Below, piece after piece: positions 22,044-32,200 of a stretch of DNA of 64,000 nt. Each line of letters begins with the position of its first letter. The stretch's first letter is position 1. A program made the position numbers and the translations under genes. Source of the stretch: Chryseobacterium oryctis (GTDB lineage Bacteria > Bacteroidota > Bacteroidia > Flavobacteriales > Weeksellaceae); contig NZ_JAPDHV010000004.1 of NCBI RefSeq assembly GCF_025971925.1, positions 186,001 through 250,000 of the forward strand. Reading direction: 5' to 3'. The notes below the pieces were generated by a model, which was not told the origin of the DNA, searched no databases, and saw only the letters and a list, made by a program, of their open reading frames with translations.

Positions 22044-24491
22044 TTGAACTACGCTCAAATCGTTTTACCATTAAATTTAAAAGGTTCTTTTACTTATAAA
22101 GTTCCTGATGAACTCATTTCTGATATTCAGGTCGGAATGCGTGTTCTGGTTCCTTTTGGCGGAAAGAAAATTTATACGGGAATTGTCTTTGAAATTCATC
22201 AGAATGCTCCGGAAAAATTTGTAGCAAAGGAAGTTATCGGTATTTTGGACGACAAACCTATTGTTCCGCAAGAGCAAATTAACTTCTGGAATTGGCTTTC
22301 AGATTATTATTTGTGTAGTTTGGGAGAAATTTATCGTTTTGCTTTTCCTTCTTCTTTGAAACTGGAAAGTGAAACGTATTTGAAAATTAAGCCTAATGTT
22401 CATATAGATTTTCAGAATCTTGATGTGAATGAAATGTATCTCATTCAGGCACTGGAAGTTCGTCAGTTGATAAATCTTACAGACATTGAAGCCTTTATTC
22501 CCAAAAAAGATATCATCAAAACTATTAATTCATTAATTGATTTACAATACATTGAAATTGATGAAAAAGTTGCGGAAAAATATAAAGCGAAAGAAGTAGC
22601 CTACGTAAAGATTAATGATGAGGTTTTAAAGTATCAGAATATTACCGAAATTCTTTTAACATTAAAAAGAGCGCAGAAGCAGAAAGACCTTTTCCTTCAT
22701 ATCTTAGAAAAACAGACTGAGAATCCGGATTTGCCGATAAAAAAATCTGAATTGTTTGAGGGCGGATACTTTGGAAATTCGCATTTTAAAGCTTTAGCGG
22801 ATAAAAATCTTGTTGAAGAATATTATTTGCAGAAAGACAGAATTGAAAGCTATGAAGGTGAAATCGAACAAATAGAGCAGCTTTCCGAAGCTCAGATTAT
22901 TGCAAAAAAAGAAATTGATGAAGCTTTTGAGGAAGGGAAAAATGTTTTGCTTCACGGTGTGACTTCTTCTGGTAAAACCCATATTTATTTAGAGAAAATT
23001 GAAGAATGTATTAATGAAGGGAAAAATGTATTGTTTTTACTTCCTGAAATTTCTTTAACCAAGCAGATTACTCAAAGATTAGAAAAAAAATATGGGAGAC
23101 AATTAGGTTTTTACCATCAAAAACTGACCGATTTTGAAAGGGTGGAAGTTTGGAGAAGAATCAGACAAAACGATATCAAAATTCTTATCGGAACAAGAAA
23201 TGCTTTGTTTTTGCCTTATCAGAATTTAGGACTGATTATTGTGGATGAAGAACATGATTCGGCTTATAAACCAAGAGAAGTTTCTCCTTATTTCAATGCT
23301 AAAGATTCAGCGTTGGTTTTTGGGAATTTTTATGGGGCAAATGTTATTTTAGGTTCTGCAACACCTTCTGTTGAAAGTTATTATAACGCCCGAAAGGATA
23401 AGATGAAGTATGTATTCCTTAATGAAAGATTTGGGAATGTAAAATTGCCTGAATATGAATTGATTAATTTTAAAGAAGCTCAAGATTCAAAAAAAGTTTC
23501 AGGAAATTTTTCTCTGCAATTGGTTGATTCGATTAAGAAAGTTTTAGACGAAAAAAATCAGGTGATTGTACTTCATAATCGTAGAGGATATGCCAATGTG
23601 GTTGAATGCGAATCTTGCGGATATGTGAATTATTGTTCTAATTGTGATGTGGTAATGACGTATCATAAGTCTACGAATGAGATGAAATGTCATTATTGTG
23701 GTCAAAGAGCATCAAAGCCTAAAACCTGCCCGAAATGCCACTCTGAAAACCTAAATGAAAGAGGAGTTGGGGTGGAACAAATACACGAAGAAGTTTCTAA
23801 ATTGTTTCCTGATAATGAAGTTGACAGAATGGATGTAGATTCTATGAGGAAAAAGTTTGCTTACGAGAAATTGTATGAGAAAATTGAAGAAAGAGAAACA
23901 GATATTGTTGTTGGAACTCAAATGATTTCGAAAGGATTAGATTTTGATCATATCGAATTAGTCGCTATTCCAAAAGCAGATTCTTTATTGTATGTTCAGG
24001 ATTTTAGAGCGGAAGAAAGAGCGTATCAACTTATTACTCAGGTCTCGGGAAGAGCAGGAAGGGTTTCTGGGAACGGTAAAGTTTTTATTCAGACTTATAA
24101 TCCGGATCATTCTGTTTTTCAGTTGTTAAAAATGAATGAACCTGCAAAAGTTTATAAATATATTTTAACTGAACGCCAGAAATTTCATTATCCACCTTTC
24201 ACCAAATTAATAATGATTGAACTTAAACACAGAAGAGAAGATAAAGTGAATAGAGCTTCTCAGTTTTTAGGTTCTATTTTCAGAAAATATCTTCCTGAAG
24301 ATTGCGTTTTAGGTCCCGAAAAAGCGCAAATCGCAAGACTGAATAACCTCTATCAATTTCAAATTTTATTGAAACTTCCGCGAGGTAAAAAATATGAAGA
24401 ATACAAGAAGTTGATTTTGATAAGTCTAAAAGAATTTGATGAAATTACTGCTTATCAAAGCATTAAAAAAGGCGTTTTTGTTGATTTTTAA
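22044..24491 (+). CDS. priA: Primosomal replication restart helicase PriA
   Basis: 815 residues. It binds stalled forks and reloads the replication machinery. Order: N-terminal DNA-binding domain (YAQIVLPLNLKGSFTYKVPD), Walker A GVTSSGKTH (about 305-313), DEEH (about 400-403), a zinc region with eight cysteines (about 521-575: CESCGYVNYCSNC, then CHYCGQ and CPKC), and helicase motifs V/VI (GTQMISKGLDFDH, QVSGRAGR). The start is a TTG at 22044, since no ATG gives the conserved N-terminus; this is a start call with some doubt. Length is normal for Bacteroidota PriA. Confidence 0.93.
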   Translation: MNYAQIVLPLNLKGSFTYKVPDELISDIQVGMRVLVPFGGKKIYTGIVFEIHQNAPEKFVAKEVIGILDDKPIVPQEQINFWNWLSDYYLCSLGEIYRFAFPSSLKLESETYLKIKPNVHIDFQNLDVNEMYLIQALEVRQLINLTDIEAFIPKKDIIKTINSLIDLQYIEIDEKVAEKYKAKEVAYVKINDEVLKYQNITEILLTLKRAQKQKDLFLHILEKQTENPDLPIKKSELFEGGYFGNSHFKALADKNLVEEYYLQKDRIESYEGEIEQIEQLSEAQIIAKKEIDEAFEEGKNVLLHGVTSSGKTHIYLEKIEECINEGKNVLFLLPEISLTKQITQRLEKKYGRQLGFYHQKLTDFERVEVWRRIRQNDIKILIGTRNALFLPYQNLGLIIVDEEHDSAYKPREVSPYFNAKDSALVFGNFYGANVILGSATPSVESYYNARKDKMKYVFLNERFGNVKLPEYELINFKEAQDSKKVSGNFSLQLVDSIKKVLDEKNQVIVLHNRRGYANVVECESCGYVNYCSNCDVVMTYHKSTNEMKCHYCGQRASKPKTCPKCHSENLNERGVGVEQIHEEVSKLFPDNEVDRMDVDSMRKKFAYEKLYEKIEERETDIVVGTQMISKGLDFDHIELVAIPKADSLLYVQDFRAEERAYQLITQVSGRAGRVSGNGKVFIQTYNPDHSVFQLLKMNEPAKVYKYILTERQKFHYPPFTKLIMIELKHRREDKVNRASQFLGSIFRKYLPEDCVLGPEKAQIARLNNLYQFQILLKLPRGKKYEEYKKLILISLKEFDEITAYQSIKKGVFVDF

Positions 24492-24652
24492 CAATTTTTA
24501 ACAAACTTTATATTGTTTTATGGTGCCGCTGTAAACCTACTTATAGCAATATTTTCCTACTTTTGATCGTTTAATATGTGTTTTGGACTATAGATTTCAA
24601 TTTAACCAATTGATTTTTACCTTATCCAAAACCATAGAAAAATGAAAAATAG

Positions 24653-26122
24653 ATGGTAAATTTCAGAAAATATATTTCAAGCGTTGCGGTTTTAGCTTCA
24701 GGTTTTTTCCTTGCGCAATCTACCGTTTCTACAGTTCTATATTCTCAGGCTTACGACAATCAAAAGAGCAGTTTAAACTTACCTTCTCCTGTCACTTCGA
24801 TGGTGGAGAAAACTATTTTGTCGTCTAAAGAACTTGTAGATATTAATGTAAACACAATGATGGCAGACCCTGTGCTGAAAAATGCAAATTGGGGATTTGT
24901 TGTGTATGACCCGAAAACAAAGAAAGTAATTTCTTCGTATAATGAAAATACACCTTTGGTTCCGGCTTCTACAACGAAATTATTAACTACAGAAACAGCT
25001 ATGAGTTTGCTGGGTGAAAATTATCGTTGGATGACTCAGTTGGAATACTCAGGAAGTATTGACGAAAATGGGGTTTTAAACGGAAATCTTTATATTGTTG
25101 GAAGCGGAGATCCTTCTTTGGGAACAAACAAAGCCGGAGCTTGGTCTTACAGAGATATTGTTTCAGACTTCGTAAGCGGAATTTCTCGTGAGGGAATCAA
25201 AAAGGTAAATGGTGATATTATTATTCAGACAGCGCTTTTCAAAGGTAACATTGCGAGGCTTCCGGAAAATGTTGTTTGGCTTGAAAACAATAATTATTAT
25301 TTGCCTGTTGGTACCACGAAAGAGATAAATCCTGCCAACGAAAAACTGATCGTTAAAAAAGGAGGCTTTTCTACTGAAAAGAAGTATTTCTATGTCTCTC
25401 CATATAATAATCAGATGGTTTATGCTGATAAATATGACGGAGAGGGAATTTTAACAACAAAATTACCGGATGCTCCGGCATATTTGGCAAATACATTCAG
25501 AACTACTTTGGTGAAAAGTGGGGTGGCTGTTACAGGGAAAGTGACTCCAAAAATGACAGATCCATCTCCTGAAAACAGAAAACTTGTTTCTGCTTACAAA
25601 TCTCCAACATTGGGAGATATTGTTTATTACACAAATCAGCGTAGTGATAATTCTTTGGCGGAAGCTTTATTAAGAACAGTTGGTTTTCAAAGTTTAGGAG
25701 ATCAAACCTCTGAAACTGGAAGAATTGTTGTTACTAATCATTTAAAAGAACAAGGTTTTGATATGGTTGGTCTTAATTATTCTGACGGAAGTGGACTTTC
25801 TAGGAGTAATAATGTGACGCCAATTTCTCAAGTTAAGTTTTTATCATCTTTAATGGATGAAAAATACTATAAAACTTATTTCAATTCATTACCAATCGGT
25901 GGGCAATCCGGAACGTTGAAAAGTATGTTTTTAGGTACAGGAAACGGGCAAATTTTTGCTAAAACAGGAACTTTGAATAAGGTGAAAACTTTAGCGGGAT
26001 ATTTGAAAACAAATTCAGGAAAAACATTAGCATTTTCTTTGATGGTTAATAATTATGCAGGTTCTGTAGATATGGTGAAGAAAAGAATGGAAAAAATTCT
26101 CGAACCGGCTTTAGATCTTTAG
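24653..26122 (+). CDS. dacB: D-alanyl-D-alanine carboxypeptidase/endopeptidase (PBP4 type)
   Basis: 489 residues of the S13 peptidase family, trimming or cutting peptidoglycan cross-links in the periplasm. A signal peptide covers about 1-22. The three penicillin-binding motifs are present: SxxK as S-T-T-K in PASTTKLL (about 105-112), SxN as SDN in QRSDNSLAEALLR, and KTG in FAKTGTLNKV (about 436). The large insertion between SxxK and SxN is present, as expected of PBP4. A hairpin terminator follows. Confidence 0.92.
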   Translation: MVNFRKYISSVAVLASGFFLAQSTVSTVLYSQAYDNQKSSLNLPSPVTSMVEKTILSSKELVDINVNTMMADPVLKNANWGFVVYDPKTKKVISSYNENTPLVPASTTKLLTTETAMSLLGENYRWMTQLEYSGSIDENGVLNGNLYIVGSGDPSLGTNKAGAWSYRDIVSDFVSGISREGIKKVNGDIIIQTALFKGNIARLPENVVWLENNNYYLPVGTTKEINPANEKLIVKKGGFSTEKKYFYVSPYNNQMVYADKYDGEGILTTKLPDAPAYLANTFRTTLVKSGVAVTGKVTPKMTDPSPENRKLVSAYKSPTLGDIVYYTNQRSDNSLAEALLRTVGFQSLGDQTSETGRIVVTNHLKEQGFDMVGLNYSDGSGLSRSNNVTPISQVKFLSSLMDEKYYKTYFNSLPIGGQSGTLKSMFLGTGNGQIFAKTGTLNKVKTLAGYLKTNSGKTLAFSLMVNNYAGSVDMVKKRMEKILEPALDL

Positions 26123-26143
26123 AAATATTTATTTAATATTATA

Positions 26144-26178
26144 AAAACCTTTTAATCAATGATTAGAAGGTTTTTTTT
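26144..26178 (+). terminator. Rho-independent terminator of dacB
   Basis: AAAACCTTTTAATCA and TGATTAGAAGGTTTT pair imperfectly, followed by a T-run. Confidence 0.88.
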
Positions 26179-26204
26179 ATCTTTGGTTTTATAATCTTCT
26201 GAAT

Positions 26205-28136
26205 ATGAGAAAACTTTATCTGTTAGTTTTAACCATTTTTGCATTTCATCAATATTATTCCCAGAATGAAAATATTGAAAGAAAAGGATTGATTACAAAA
26301 GAAATGAAATCATTTGCTAATAAAATGACGACTTATAATATCAATCCCAATACTTTAAATTACGATTTGCAGTATCAAAGGATGGATGTAAGTTTGGATC
26401 CTGCTGTATATAATATTTCAGGCTCGGTAACTTCGCATTTTAAACCCAATCAAAGTATGAGTAGTATCTATTTTGATTTGGCTAATACTTTGACGGTTTC
26501 TCAGGTTCAGTATCATGGGACAGATCTTGTTTTTCAGCAACTTTCAACAAAAGAAGTTAAGATTGATTTTCCGGCTTCACTTCCTGCTAATGTTTTAGAT
26601 TCTCTGACCATTCACTATTCCGGACCTCCGGCTACCAATAATAATGCATTTTCAACGGGTTCGCAGAACGGAAACTTAATTTTAGCAACATTAAATGAAC
26701 CTTATGGTGCTCAGGATTGGTTTCCTACGAAGCAGAGTATGAATGATAAAATTGATAGATTTGATTTTAAAATTACAACTCCCGACCAGTATAATGTTGC
26801 AGCAAATGGAAAATTGATGTCAGAAACTTTGCTTCCGAATAGCAAAAAACTGACTTTTTGGAGAACCGCGTATCCTATGGCGGCTTATTTGGTTGCTTTG
26901 TCAATTACAAATTTTGTGAAAGTGAATTCTACCGTAGGAAATCCACCTTTTCCTTTCGTGAATTATGTATATCCTACAACTTATAGCAATACTACAGCTA
27001 TGGCTAATATAAACTGGACGGATGATGTGATGCAGCTTTTCGAAACTTATTTTGGAACATATCCTTTCAGAAATGAAAAATATGGACATATGGAGTTTCA
27101 TTATAATGGTGCTTGTATGGAACATCAAACAATGTCTTCTATGAGTGGTTGGGATAAATATGTGATTGCTCATGAGTTGGCGCATCAGTGGTTTGGAGAT
27201 AAAGTGACTTGCGGGGCATGGAATGATATATGGCTGAATGAAGGTTTTGCAACGTTTGGTGAACATTTGGCTCATGAAAAACTATTGATGTCTCATTCTC
27301 AGTTTATGACTTATTTGGCCAATCAAAAAGACTATATAACTCAAGTTCCTTCTGGAAGTACTTATGTTTCCGATGCAAATTTAGGAAATGTTGGAACTGT
27401 TTTTAGCGGAAGGTTTTCGTATGCAAAAGGAGCTTATATTTTGAGAATGATTAAATGGATTTTAGGAGAGAATACATTTTATCAGGCAATTAAAGATTAT
27501 CATTCAAGGCCAAACTTGGCTTATAATTATGCTAAAACTCCAGACCTTTTAGCATCGCTTTTACAATCCACAGGAAAAGATTTTACAGAATTTTTCAATG
27601 ACTGGGTATATGGGGAAGGGTATCCTACTTATGATATTCGATGGACACAATCTGCAGCAAATCAGAGTTTAACCTTTAAAGTTTCCCAAACACAAAGTAG
27701 TCCTACGGTTAGTTTTTTTGAAATGCCTTTACCTATAAAAGTGAATGGAACGGGAGGTCAGGTCGCTTATCTTACCTTGAATAATACTGTAAATAACCAA
27801 TATTTTACTGAAGCTGTGTCATTTCCGGTTGCAAGTGTAGAGTTTAACTATGAATATCAAATGTTGGAAAGAAATTCTACAGTTACAAAAGATACTACTT
27901 TGAGTACAGTAAATGTAAATCTTGAGGGCTTTGCTTTATATCCAAACCCTGCCAAAAGCGAATTGTATTTAAGAGGAATCAATAAAGTAACAGATTACAC
28001 GATTTATTTCATTGATGGAAAATTGGTTCAGAAAGGAATTTATCAGCCCGAAAAACCGATTGATATTCAGAAATTGATTCCGGGAACCTATATCTTTAAA
28101 ATAGAAGATAAAAATATAAAATTTATTAAAAAATAA
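26205..28136 (+). CDS. M1-family metallopeptidase with T9SS sorting domain
   Basis: 643 residues. Order: signal peptide (1-20), an N-terminal beta-sandwich domain (about 45-240), and the catalytic domain with the zinc motif HELAH (about 322-326) and the third ligand Glu in NEGFATFGEH (about 345). The usual GAMEN exopeptidase motif reads GACMEHQTM here, so substrate-end binding may differ. The C-terminal sorting domain starts near 578 (ALYPNPAKSELYLRG) and ends NIKFIKK, marking export by the type IX system and attachment to the cell surface or release. Its sorting domain is about 80% identical to that of the next gene. Confidence 0.9.
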   Translation: MRKLYLLVLTIFAFHQYYSQNENIERKGLITKEMKSFANKMTTYNINPNTLNYDLQYQRMDVSLDPAVYNISGSVTSHFKPNQSMSSIYFDLANTLTVSQVQYHGTDLVFQQLSTKEVKIDFPASLPANVLDSLTIHYSGPPATNNNAFSTGSQNGNLILATLNEPYGAQDWFPTKQSMNDKIDRFDFKITTPDQYNVAANGKLMSETLLPNSKKLTFWRTAYPMAAYLVALSITNFVKVNSTVGNPPFPFVNYVYPTTYSNTTAMANINWTDDVMQLFETYFGTYPFRNEKYGHMEFHYNGACMEHQTMSSMSGWDKYVIAHELAHQWFGDKVTCGAWNDIWLNEGFATFGEHLAHEKLLMSHSQFMTYLANQKDYITQVPSGSTYVSDANLGNVGTVFSGRFSYAKGAYILRMIKWILGENTFYQAIKDYHSRPNLAYNYAKTPDLLASLLQSTGKDFTEFFNDWVYGEGYPTYDIRWTQSAANQSLTFKVSQTQSSPTVSFFEMPLPIKVNGTGGQVAYLTLNNTVNNQYFTEAVSFPVASVEFNYEYQMLERNSTVTKDTTLSTVNVNLEGFALYPNPAKSELYLRGINKVTDYTIYFIDGKLVQKGIYQPEKPIDIQKLIPGTYIFKIEDKNIKFIKK

Positions 28137-28154
28137 ATTCTTGTATTTAGAATC

Positions 28155-28199
28155 AAAAAGACAGTTTCTTTAAAATTTTGTAGAAGCTGTCTTTTTTTT
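28155..28199 (+). terminator. Rho-independent terminator of the M1 peptidase gene
   Basis: AAAAAGACAGTTTCT pairs with AGAAGCTGTCTTTTT (one mismatch), followed by more T. Confidence 0.85.
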
Positions 28200-28448
28200 G
28201 TGTCTTTTTATTATATTTTCAAATAATGTATTATTTTTTTTAATTATTTATTTTTCTTTAATAGTAGTTTATTTTTGTATTTGGTTTAATTTAAATTTTT
28301 TAATCTATTTTCACTTATTTGTTATTTTTATTTTTAAATTGGTTTTTTAATTTATTTATTTTTGTTTATTTGATATTTTTTGATTGTTTTTGTTTGATTT
28401 ATTTAATTCTATTTGTATATTAGAATGTTTGAAATAAATTAAATAACT
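28200..28448. other. T-rich low-complexity intergenic region
   Basis: About 250 bases made almost only of A and T, with short TTATTTTT-like runs. No reading frame and no clear promoter box is visible apart from scattered TTTG. It probably contains the promoter of the next gene. Confidence 0.5.
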
Positions 28449-29366
28449 ATGAGAAGATTCTATTTTTCAACAATCCTTTTGGGGTTGTCATTCACTACAA
28501 TTTTACATGCTCAGACACAGATTTCTTTTGAAAACTCTGAAGGTTATGCTTTAAGTACTATTAATGGGCAAAACGGATGGCAGGTATGGTCTGCTAATAA
28601 TAACTTTCCTAGTACGGGGGTTACAGTAGTAAATACACTTTCTTCTAACGGAACAAATTCTGTACACATGGTTAGTAACGGGTCGGCACAGAATGAATGC
28701 GGTTTTAGAAAGGATATATCGTCATTTGTTACTGGAAATGATAATGAAATCAGTTTTGATCATTACATTGACGCTTTGGGAGGTTCTGGTTTTGGAATAG
28801 TGGTGTTTAAATCCACAAACACAACAATTGATTTGGCAAATTTGACGGCATATTTATCTATTGATTATCAAACAGGGAGGGTTGTTATTTTGAATCCAGC
28901 ATCCAGTTTTGTTTCAACGAATACATTTATAAGTGCAAATCAATGGCATAGCTTTAAAATAGTGATCAAGAAGTCAACAAATATTCTTCAATATTATGTT
29001 GACGGCGCCTTAGTGTATTCTGGAACATTAGGAGCGAATAAAAATATTGGGGTTCTGGATTTTATTTTTAATGATAAAGGATCGGGATTCCATGTGGATA
29101 ATGTGAAAGTTACAAATCTGGATAATTTATCTATTCATGAGATTTCTCAAAAAAATCAGGTCTCATTTTATCCAAATCCTGCTAAAAGTGAATTGTCTTT
29201 AAAAGGAATCAATAAAGCTGCAGATTATGCGATTTATTCGATTGACGGAAAACTGGTTCAGAAAGGAAATTATCAACCAGAAAAACGGATTGATATTCAG
29301 GAGCTAATTCCTGGTACTTATATTTTTAAAATTAATGACGAGAACATTAAATTTTTAAAGGAATAA
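28449..29366 (+). CDS. T9SS-exported protein with lectin-like (LamG-type) domain
   Basis: 305 residues. Signal peptide 1-21 (ending LHAQ). Residues about 25-225 have the strand pattern of concanavalin A-like jelly rolls (ISFENSEGYALSTINGQNGW, FDHYIDALGG, WHSFKIVIKKSTNILQYYVD, GFHVDNVKV), so it probably binds sugars or surfaces. The T9SS sorting domain runs from YPNPAKSELSLKG to the end. The domain is nearly the same as in the upstream peptidase, which suggests duplication or conversion of the module. No catalytic residues were seen. Confidence 0.8.
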   Translation: MRRFYFSTILLGLSFTTILHAQTQISFENSEGYALSTINGQNGWQVWSANNNFPSTGVTVVNTLSSNGTNSVHMVSNGSAQNECGFRKDISSFVTGNDNEISFDHYIDALGGSGFGIVVFKSTNTTIDLANLTAYLSIDYQTGRVVILNPASSFVSTNTFISANQWHSFKIVIKKSTNILQYYVDGALVYSGTLGANKNIGVLDFIFNDKGSGFHVDNVKVTNLDNLSIHEISQKNQVSFYPNPAKSELSLKGINKAADYAIYSIDGKLVQKGNYQPEKRIDIQELIPGTYIFKINDENIKFLKE

Positions 29367-29370
29367 ATGA

Positions 29371-29404
29371 AAACAGGCAACTCAAGTGAGTTGCCTGTTC
29401 TTTT
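29371..29404. terminator. Strong bidirectional terminator
   Basis: AACAGGCAACTC pairs perfectly with GAGTTGCCTGTT around AAGT, with A- and T-runs outside. It lies between converging genes. Confidence 0.92.
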
Positions 29405-29449
29405 GAGTGTAAAGCAATAGTTAATGTTATATAATAATCTTTAACATGT

Positions 29450-30328
29450 TTAAATTGAAAAACTTTTTTGCTTTTTAATGGCTCGATTGGCCTTTCTTTT
29501 AGCTTTTCTTACTTTAAATTCAAACCATTTTTCTTTAAATAAATTTCTCATCATGTTGTCAAAATTTCTGATAAGAACAACGTTCCTAAATCCTCTCCAT
29601 TTTTCAAGTAAACTTGAAGGTAAAGCTCTTATTGATACAGAATATCCTTCGGTTTCATATTGGATGTAATGCCACCATCCTGATGGTATATAGAGGGTTT
29701 CTCCTGGTTTTAGAATGGCTTCATAGCCGTTTAAGTATTTTAAAGCTGGAAATTCCTTGTAATCAGGTTCTTTAATATTTGCCAGACTATGGAAATTATA
29801 TGGAAGTTTATACATTAAATCTGACTGTTCCCAAGGAAATAGCCATATTTTTTTGATGCCTTGAAATTGTGTAATAAAAACATGGGACATGTCGATGTCA
29901 ATATGATTTCGGGTAATTGAACCCTCTCCTCCGAAAAACATGAAGGGTAGCCATTTTATAATTTTACCTTTTGTAACATCATTATAATGAATGTCATTCT
30001 TCAATTCTGGTTTTATATTGAGCAAATTAAATAAAAATAATCTGTGTTCGGTAGGAGTGGAGGTTATAAGGTCTAGGTATTCAGAGAAAGTTGTTTGAGT
30101 AATCGGTTTGCTGGCAACTCTGTCTAAAGACTCCAGCTCACTTCCATAGATGTTTACTTTATGGCTTCCTGCAATTTCTTTAAAATAGGTGTAATTCCAT
30201 TTTTTGAAGGCAGGACTTTCTGCGTGTACAAAATTTTCTAATATCAAAGGCTTTCTTGGTTTCATATAATTTTTGAGAAAAGCTTCTGAAGATATCTTTT
30301 TGATTTTTGATACGGGTGACAATCTCAT
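29450..30328 (-). CDS. Cupin-like / JmjC-domain protein
   Basis: 292 residues of the cupin_8 (JmjC-like) type, a 2-oxoglutarate/Fe(II)-dependent oxygenase fold. The metal triad is visible: H-x-D in NHIDIDMSHVF (about 141-145) and the second His in IPSGWWHYIQYE (about 217). LKPGETLYIPSGWWH is the usual closing motif. The N-terminal PRKPLILENF also fits the family. The substrate could be a protein side chain or a small molecule; nothing nearby settles it. The C-terminus is highly basic (FKVRKAKRKANRAIKKQK) and may bind nucleic acid or membrane. Confidence 0.82.
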   Translation of the reverse strand: MRLSPVSKIKKISSEAFLKNYMKPRKPLILENFVHAESPAFKKWNYTYFKEIAGSHKVNIYGSELESLDRVASKPITQTTFSEYLDLITSTPTEHRLFLFNLLNIKPELKNDIHYNDVTKGKIIKWLPFMFFGGEGSITRNHIDIDMSHVFITQFQGIKKIWLFPWEQSDLMYKLPYNFHSLANIKEPDYKEFPALKYLNGYEAILKPGETLYIPSGWWHYIQYETEGYSVSIRALPSSLLEKWRGFRNVVLIRNFDNMMRNLFKEKWFEFKVRKAKRKANRAIKKQKSFSI

Positions 30329-30489
30329 TTTTCTAAAATTTTGAGAGACAAATTTATTGATAGTCTATTAATTTTATAGACTATTAACGGAAATATTCTG
30401 ATTTTATTTAAACGTCTAGTAATAAAAATTATAAAAGTGGTTAGTTTAGTACCTTTTTACTAAATTAGCGCATCTAAAAATTACTGAAA

Positions 30490-31686
30490 ATGATCTCTAA
30501 AAAGTATCTTGAAAATTTACAAAATGAACTTCAGAATATCGAGAATGATGGGCTTTATAAAAGAGAAAGGATTATTACTTCTCAGCAAAGCGCAGAAATT
30601 GAAGCTAATGGTAAAAAATTATTAAACTTTTGTGCTAATAATTATTTAGGATTATCAAACAATCCGGAAGTAATGAAAGCTTCTCAGGATATGATAGAAT
30701 CTCATGGATATGGTATGTCTTCTGTTCGTTTTATCTGTGGAACTCAGGATATTCACAAGCAATTGGAGCAAAAAATTGCTGAGTTTTTAGGTCTTGAAGA
30801 TACAATTCTATATGCAGCGTGTTTTGATGCGAACGGAGGGGTTTTTGAACCTTTATTTACAGAAGAAGATGCTATTATTTCTGATGAACTGAATCACGCT
30901 TCTATTATTGATGGAGTACGTCTTTGTAAAGCAGCAAGATATCGTTATAAAAACAATAATATGGAAGATTTGGAAGCTCAATTGATTGCAGCTTCTGAAA
31001 AAAATCACCGTTTCAAAATTATTGTAACAGATGGTGTTTTTTCAATGGACGGAATTGTTGCAGATTTGAAAGGGGTTTGCGATTTAGCTGATAAATATGA
31101 TGCGTTAGTAATGGTTGACGATTCTCACGCTACAGGTTTCATCGGAAAAACAGGTCGTGGAACTCATGAAGCGAACGATGTGATGGGTAGAGTAGATATC
31201 ATTACTTCTACTTTAGGAAAGGCTTTAGGAGGTGCTTTAGGAGGATTTACTTCCGGGAAAAAAGAAATCATTGATATGCTGAGACAGCGTTCTCGTCCTT
31301 ATTTATTTTCCAATTCATTAGCTCCGGGTATTGTTGGTGCGGCTTTGAAAGTATTGGATATGATTTCTCAAGACACATCTCTTCGTGATAAAGTAATGGA
31401 AAACGCAGAATATTTCAGAACAGAAATGAAAGCTAAAGGTTTTGATATTCCTGATGGTGATGCTGCAATTGTTCCGGTAATGCTTTATGATGCGCCTTTG
31501 GCTCAGAAAATGGCAGAAAAATTAATGGATGAAGGTATTTATGTGATTGGTTTCTTCTATCCTGTTGTACCAAAAGGAAAAGCCAGAATCAGAGTTCAGC
31601 TTTCTGCGGCTCATACAAGAGAACATTTGGATAAAGCTATTGCTGCTTTTGAAAAAGTAGGAAAAGAATTGGGAGTTATTTCTTAA
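30490..31686 (+). CDS. kbl: Glycine C-acetyltransferase (2-amino-3-ketobutyrate CoA ligase)
   Basis: 398 residues. A PLP enzyme of the alpha-oxoamine synthase family, acting after threonine dehydrogenase to split 2-amino-3-ketobutyrate into glycine and acetyl-CoA. Motifs: [11 protein letters not shown] near the start, [38 protein letters not shown], and the PLP lysine in [13 protein letters not shown] (about 244). The F-I-C-G-T-Q signature supports Kbl over BioF or serine palmitoyltransferase. No threonine dehydrogenase gene is in this window. A hairpin follows. Confidence 0.92.
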   Translation: MISKKYLENLQNELQNIENDGLYKRERIITSQQSAEIEANGKKLLNFCANNYLGLSNNPEVMKASQDMIESHGYGMSSVRFICGTQDIHKQLEQKIAEFLGLEDTILYAACFDANGGVFEPLFTEEDAIISDELNHASIIDGVRLCKAARYRYKNNNMEDLEAQLIAASEKNHRFKIIVTDGVFSMDGIVADLKGVCDLADKYDALVMVDDSHATGFIGKTGRGTHEANDVMGRVDIITSTLGKALGGALGGFTSGKKEIIDMLRQRSRPYLFSNSLAPGIVGAALKVLDMISQDTSLRDKVMENAEYFRTEMKAKGFDIPDGDAAIVPVMLYDAPLAQKMAEKLMDEGIYVIGFFYPVVPKGKARIRVQLSAAHTREHLDKAIAAFEKVGKELGVIS

Positions 31687-31715
31687 AAAAAGTTAATCTC
31701 TACAATTGTAGAATA

Positions 31716-31754
31716 AAAAACAGAATTTCTTATATTTACAGAAATTCTGTTTTT
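31716..31754 (+). terminator. Terminator or attenuator hairpin touching the next start codon
   Basis: AAAAACAGAATTTCT pairs with AGAAATTCTGTTTTT. The T-run ends at 31754 and the ATG of the next gene is at 31755. Confidence 0.8.
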
Positions 31755-32189
31755 ATGAATAAAATATATGTTGTTTTGTCGCTGCTTTTATTGACAGTTT
31801 CGTGTAAAACCAAATTCAATCAGTATATAAAAGTTGACAAATTTCAGAAAAGGCATGGCAAATGGAAGGAAGAGTATTCTGCTGATAAAGGCACTCTCAT
31901 TGCTGTAGGAAAATATAAATACGGTGAGAAAGTAGGAACTTGGAAAACCACTTTTGAAAACAAGTTATATCAAAAAGATAAAATTCGTAAGAATATTACC
32001 AAAACAAAGATGTATTTTCCGAACGGAAAAGTAATGGAAAGAGGGCAGTCAAGATTGGATGTTTCAACTAACGAACGGCATTGGTATTACTTCGGAGACT
32101 GGAAATTTTATAATGAAGAAGGAAAACTTTTATACATAAAAAAATATGAGGACGGTAGAAAGATTGACAGTATTTCCTTCATAAAATAG
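31755..32189 (+). CDS. MORN-like repeat lipoprotein
   Basis: 144 residues. Signal peptide with lipobox LLTVSC (Cys17). The body has MORN-type units, such as RHGKWKEEYSADKGTLIAVG, KYKYGEKVGTWKTTF and a later WKFYNEEGKLLYIKKYEDG. Such repeats bind lipids or serve as scaffolds; no specific role is known. It starts directly after the hairpin that ends kbl, so its own promoter must overlap that hairpin or it depends on readthrough. It is followed 11 bases later by the hemJ-like gene. Confidence 0.75.
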   Translation: MNKIYVVLSLLLLTVSCKTKFNQYIKVDKFQKRHGKWKEEYSADKGTLIAVGKYKYGEKVGTWKTTFENKLYQKDKIRKNITKTKMYFPNGKVMERGQSRLDVSTNERHWYYFGDWKFYNEEGKLLYIKKYEDGRKIDSISFIK

Positions 32190-32200
32190 AAAATTTTAGA

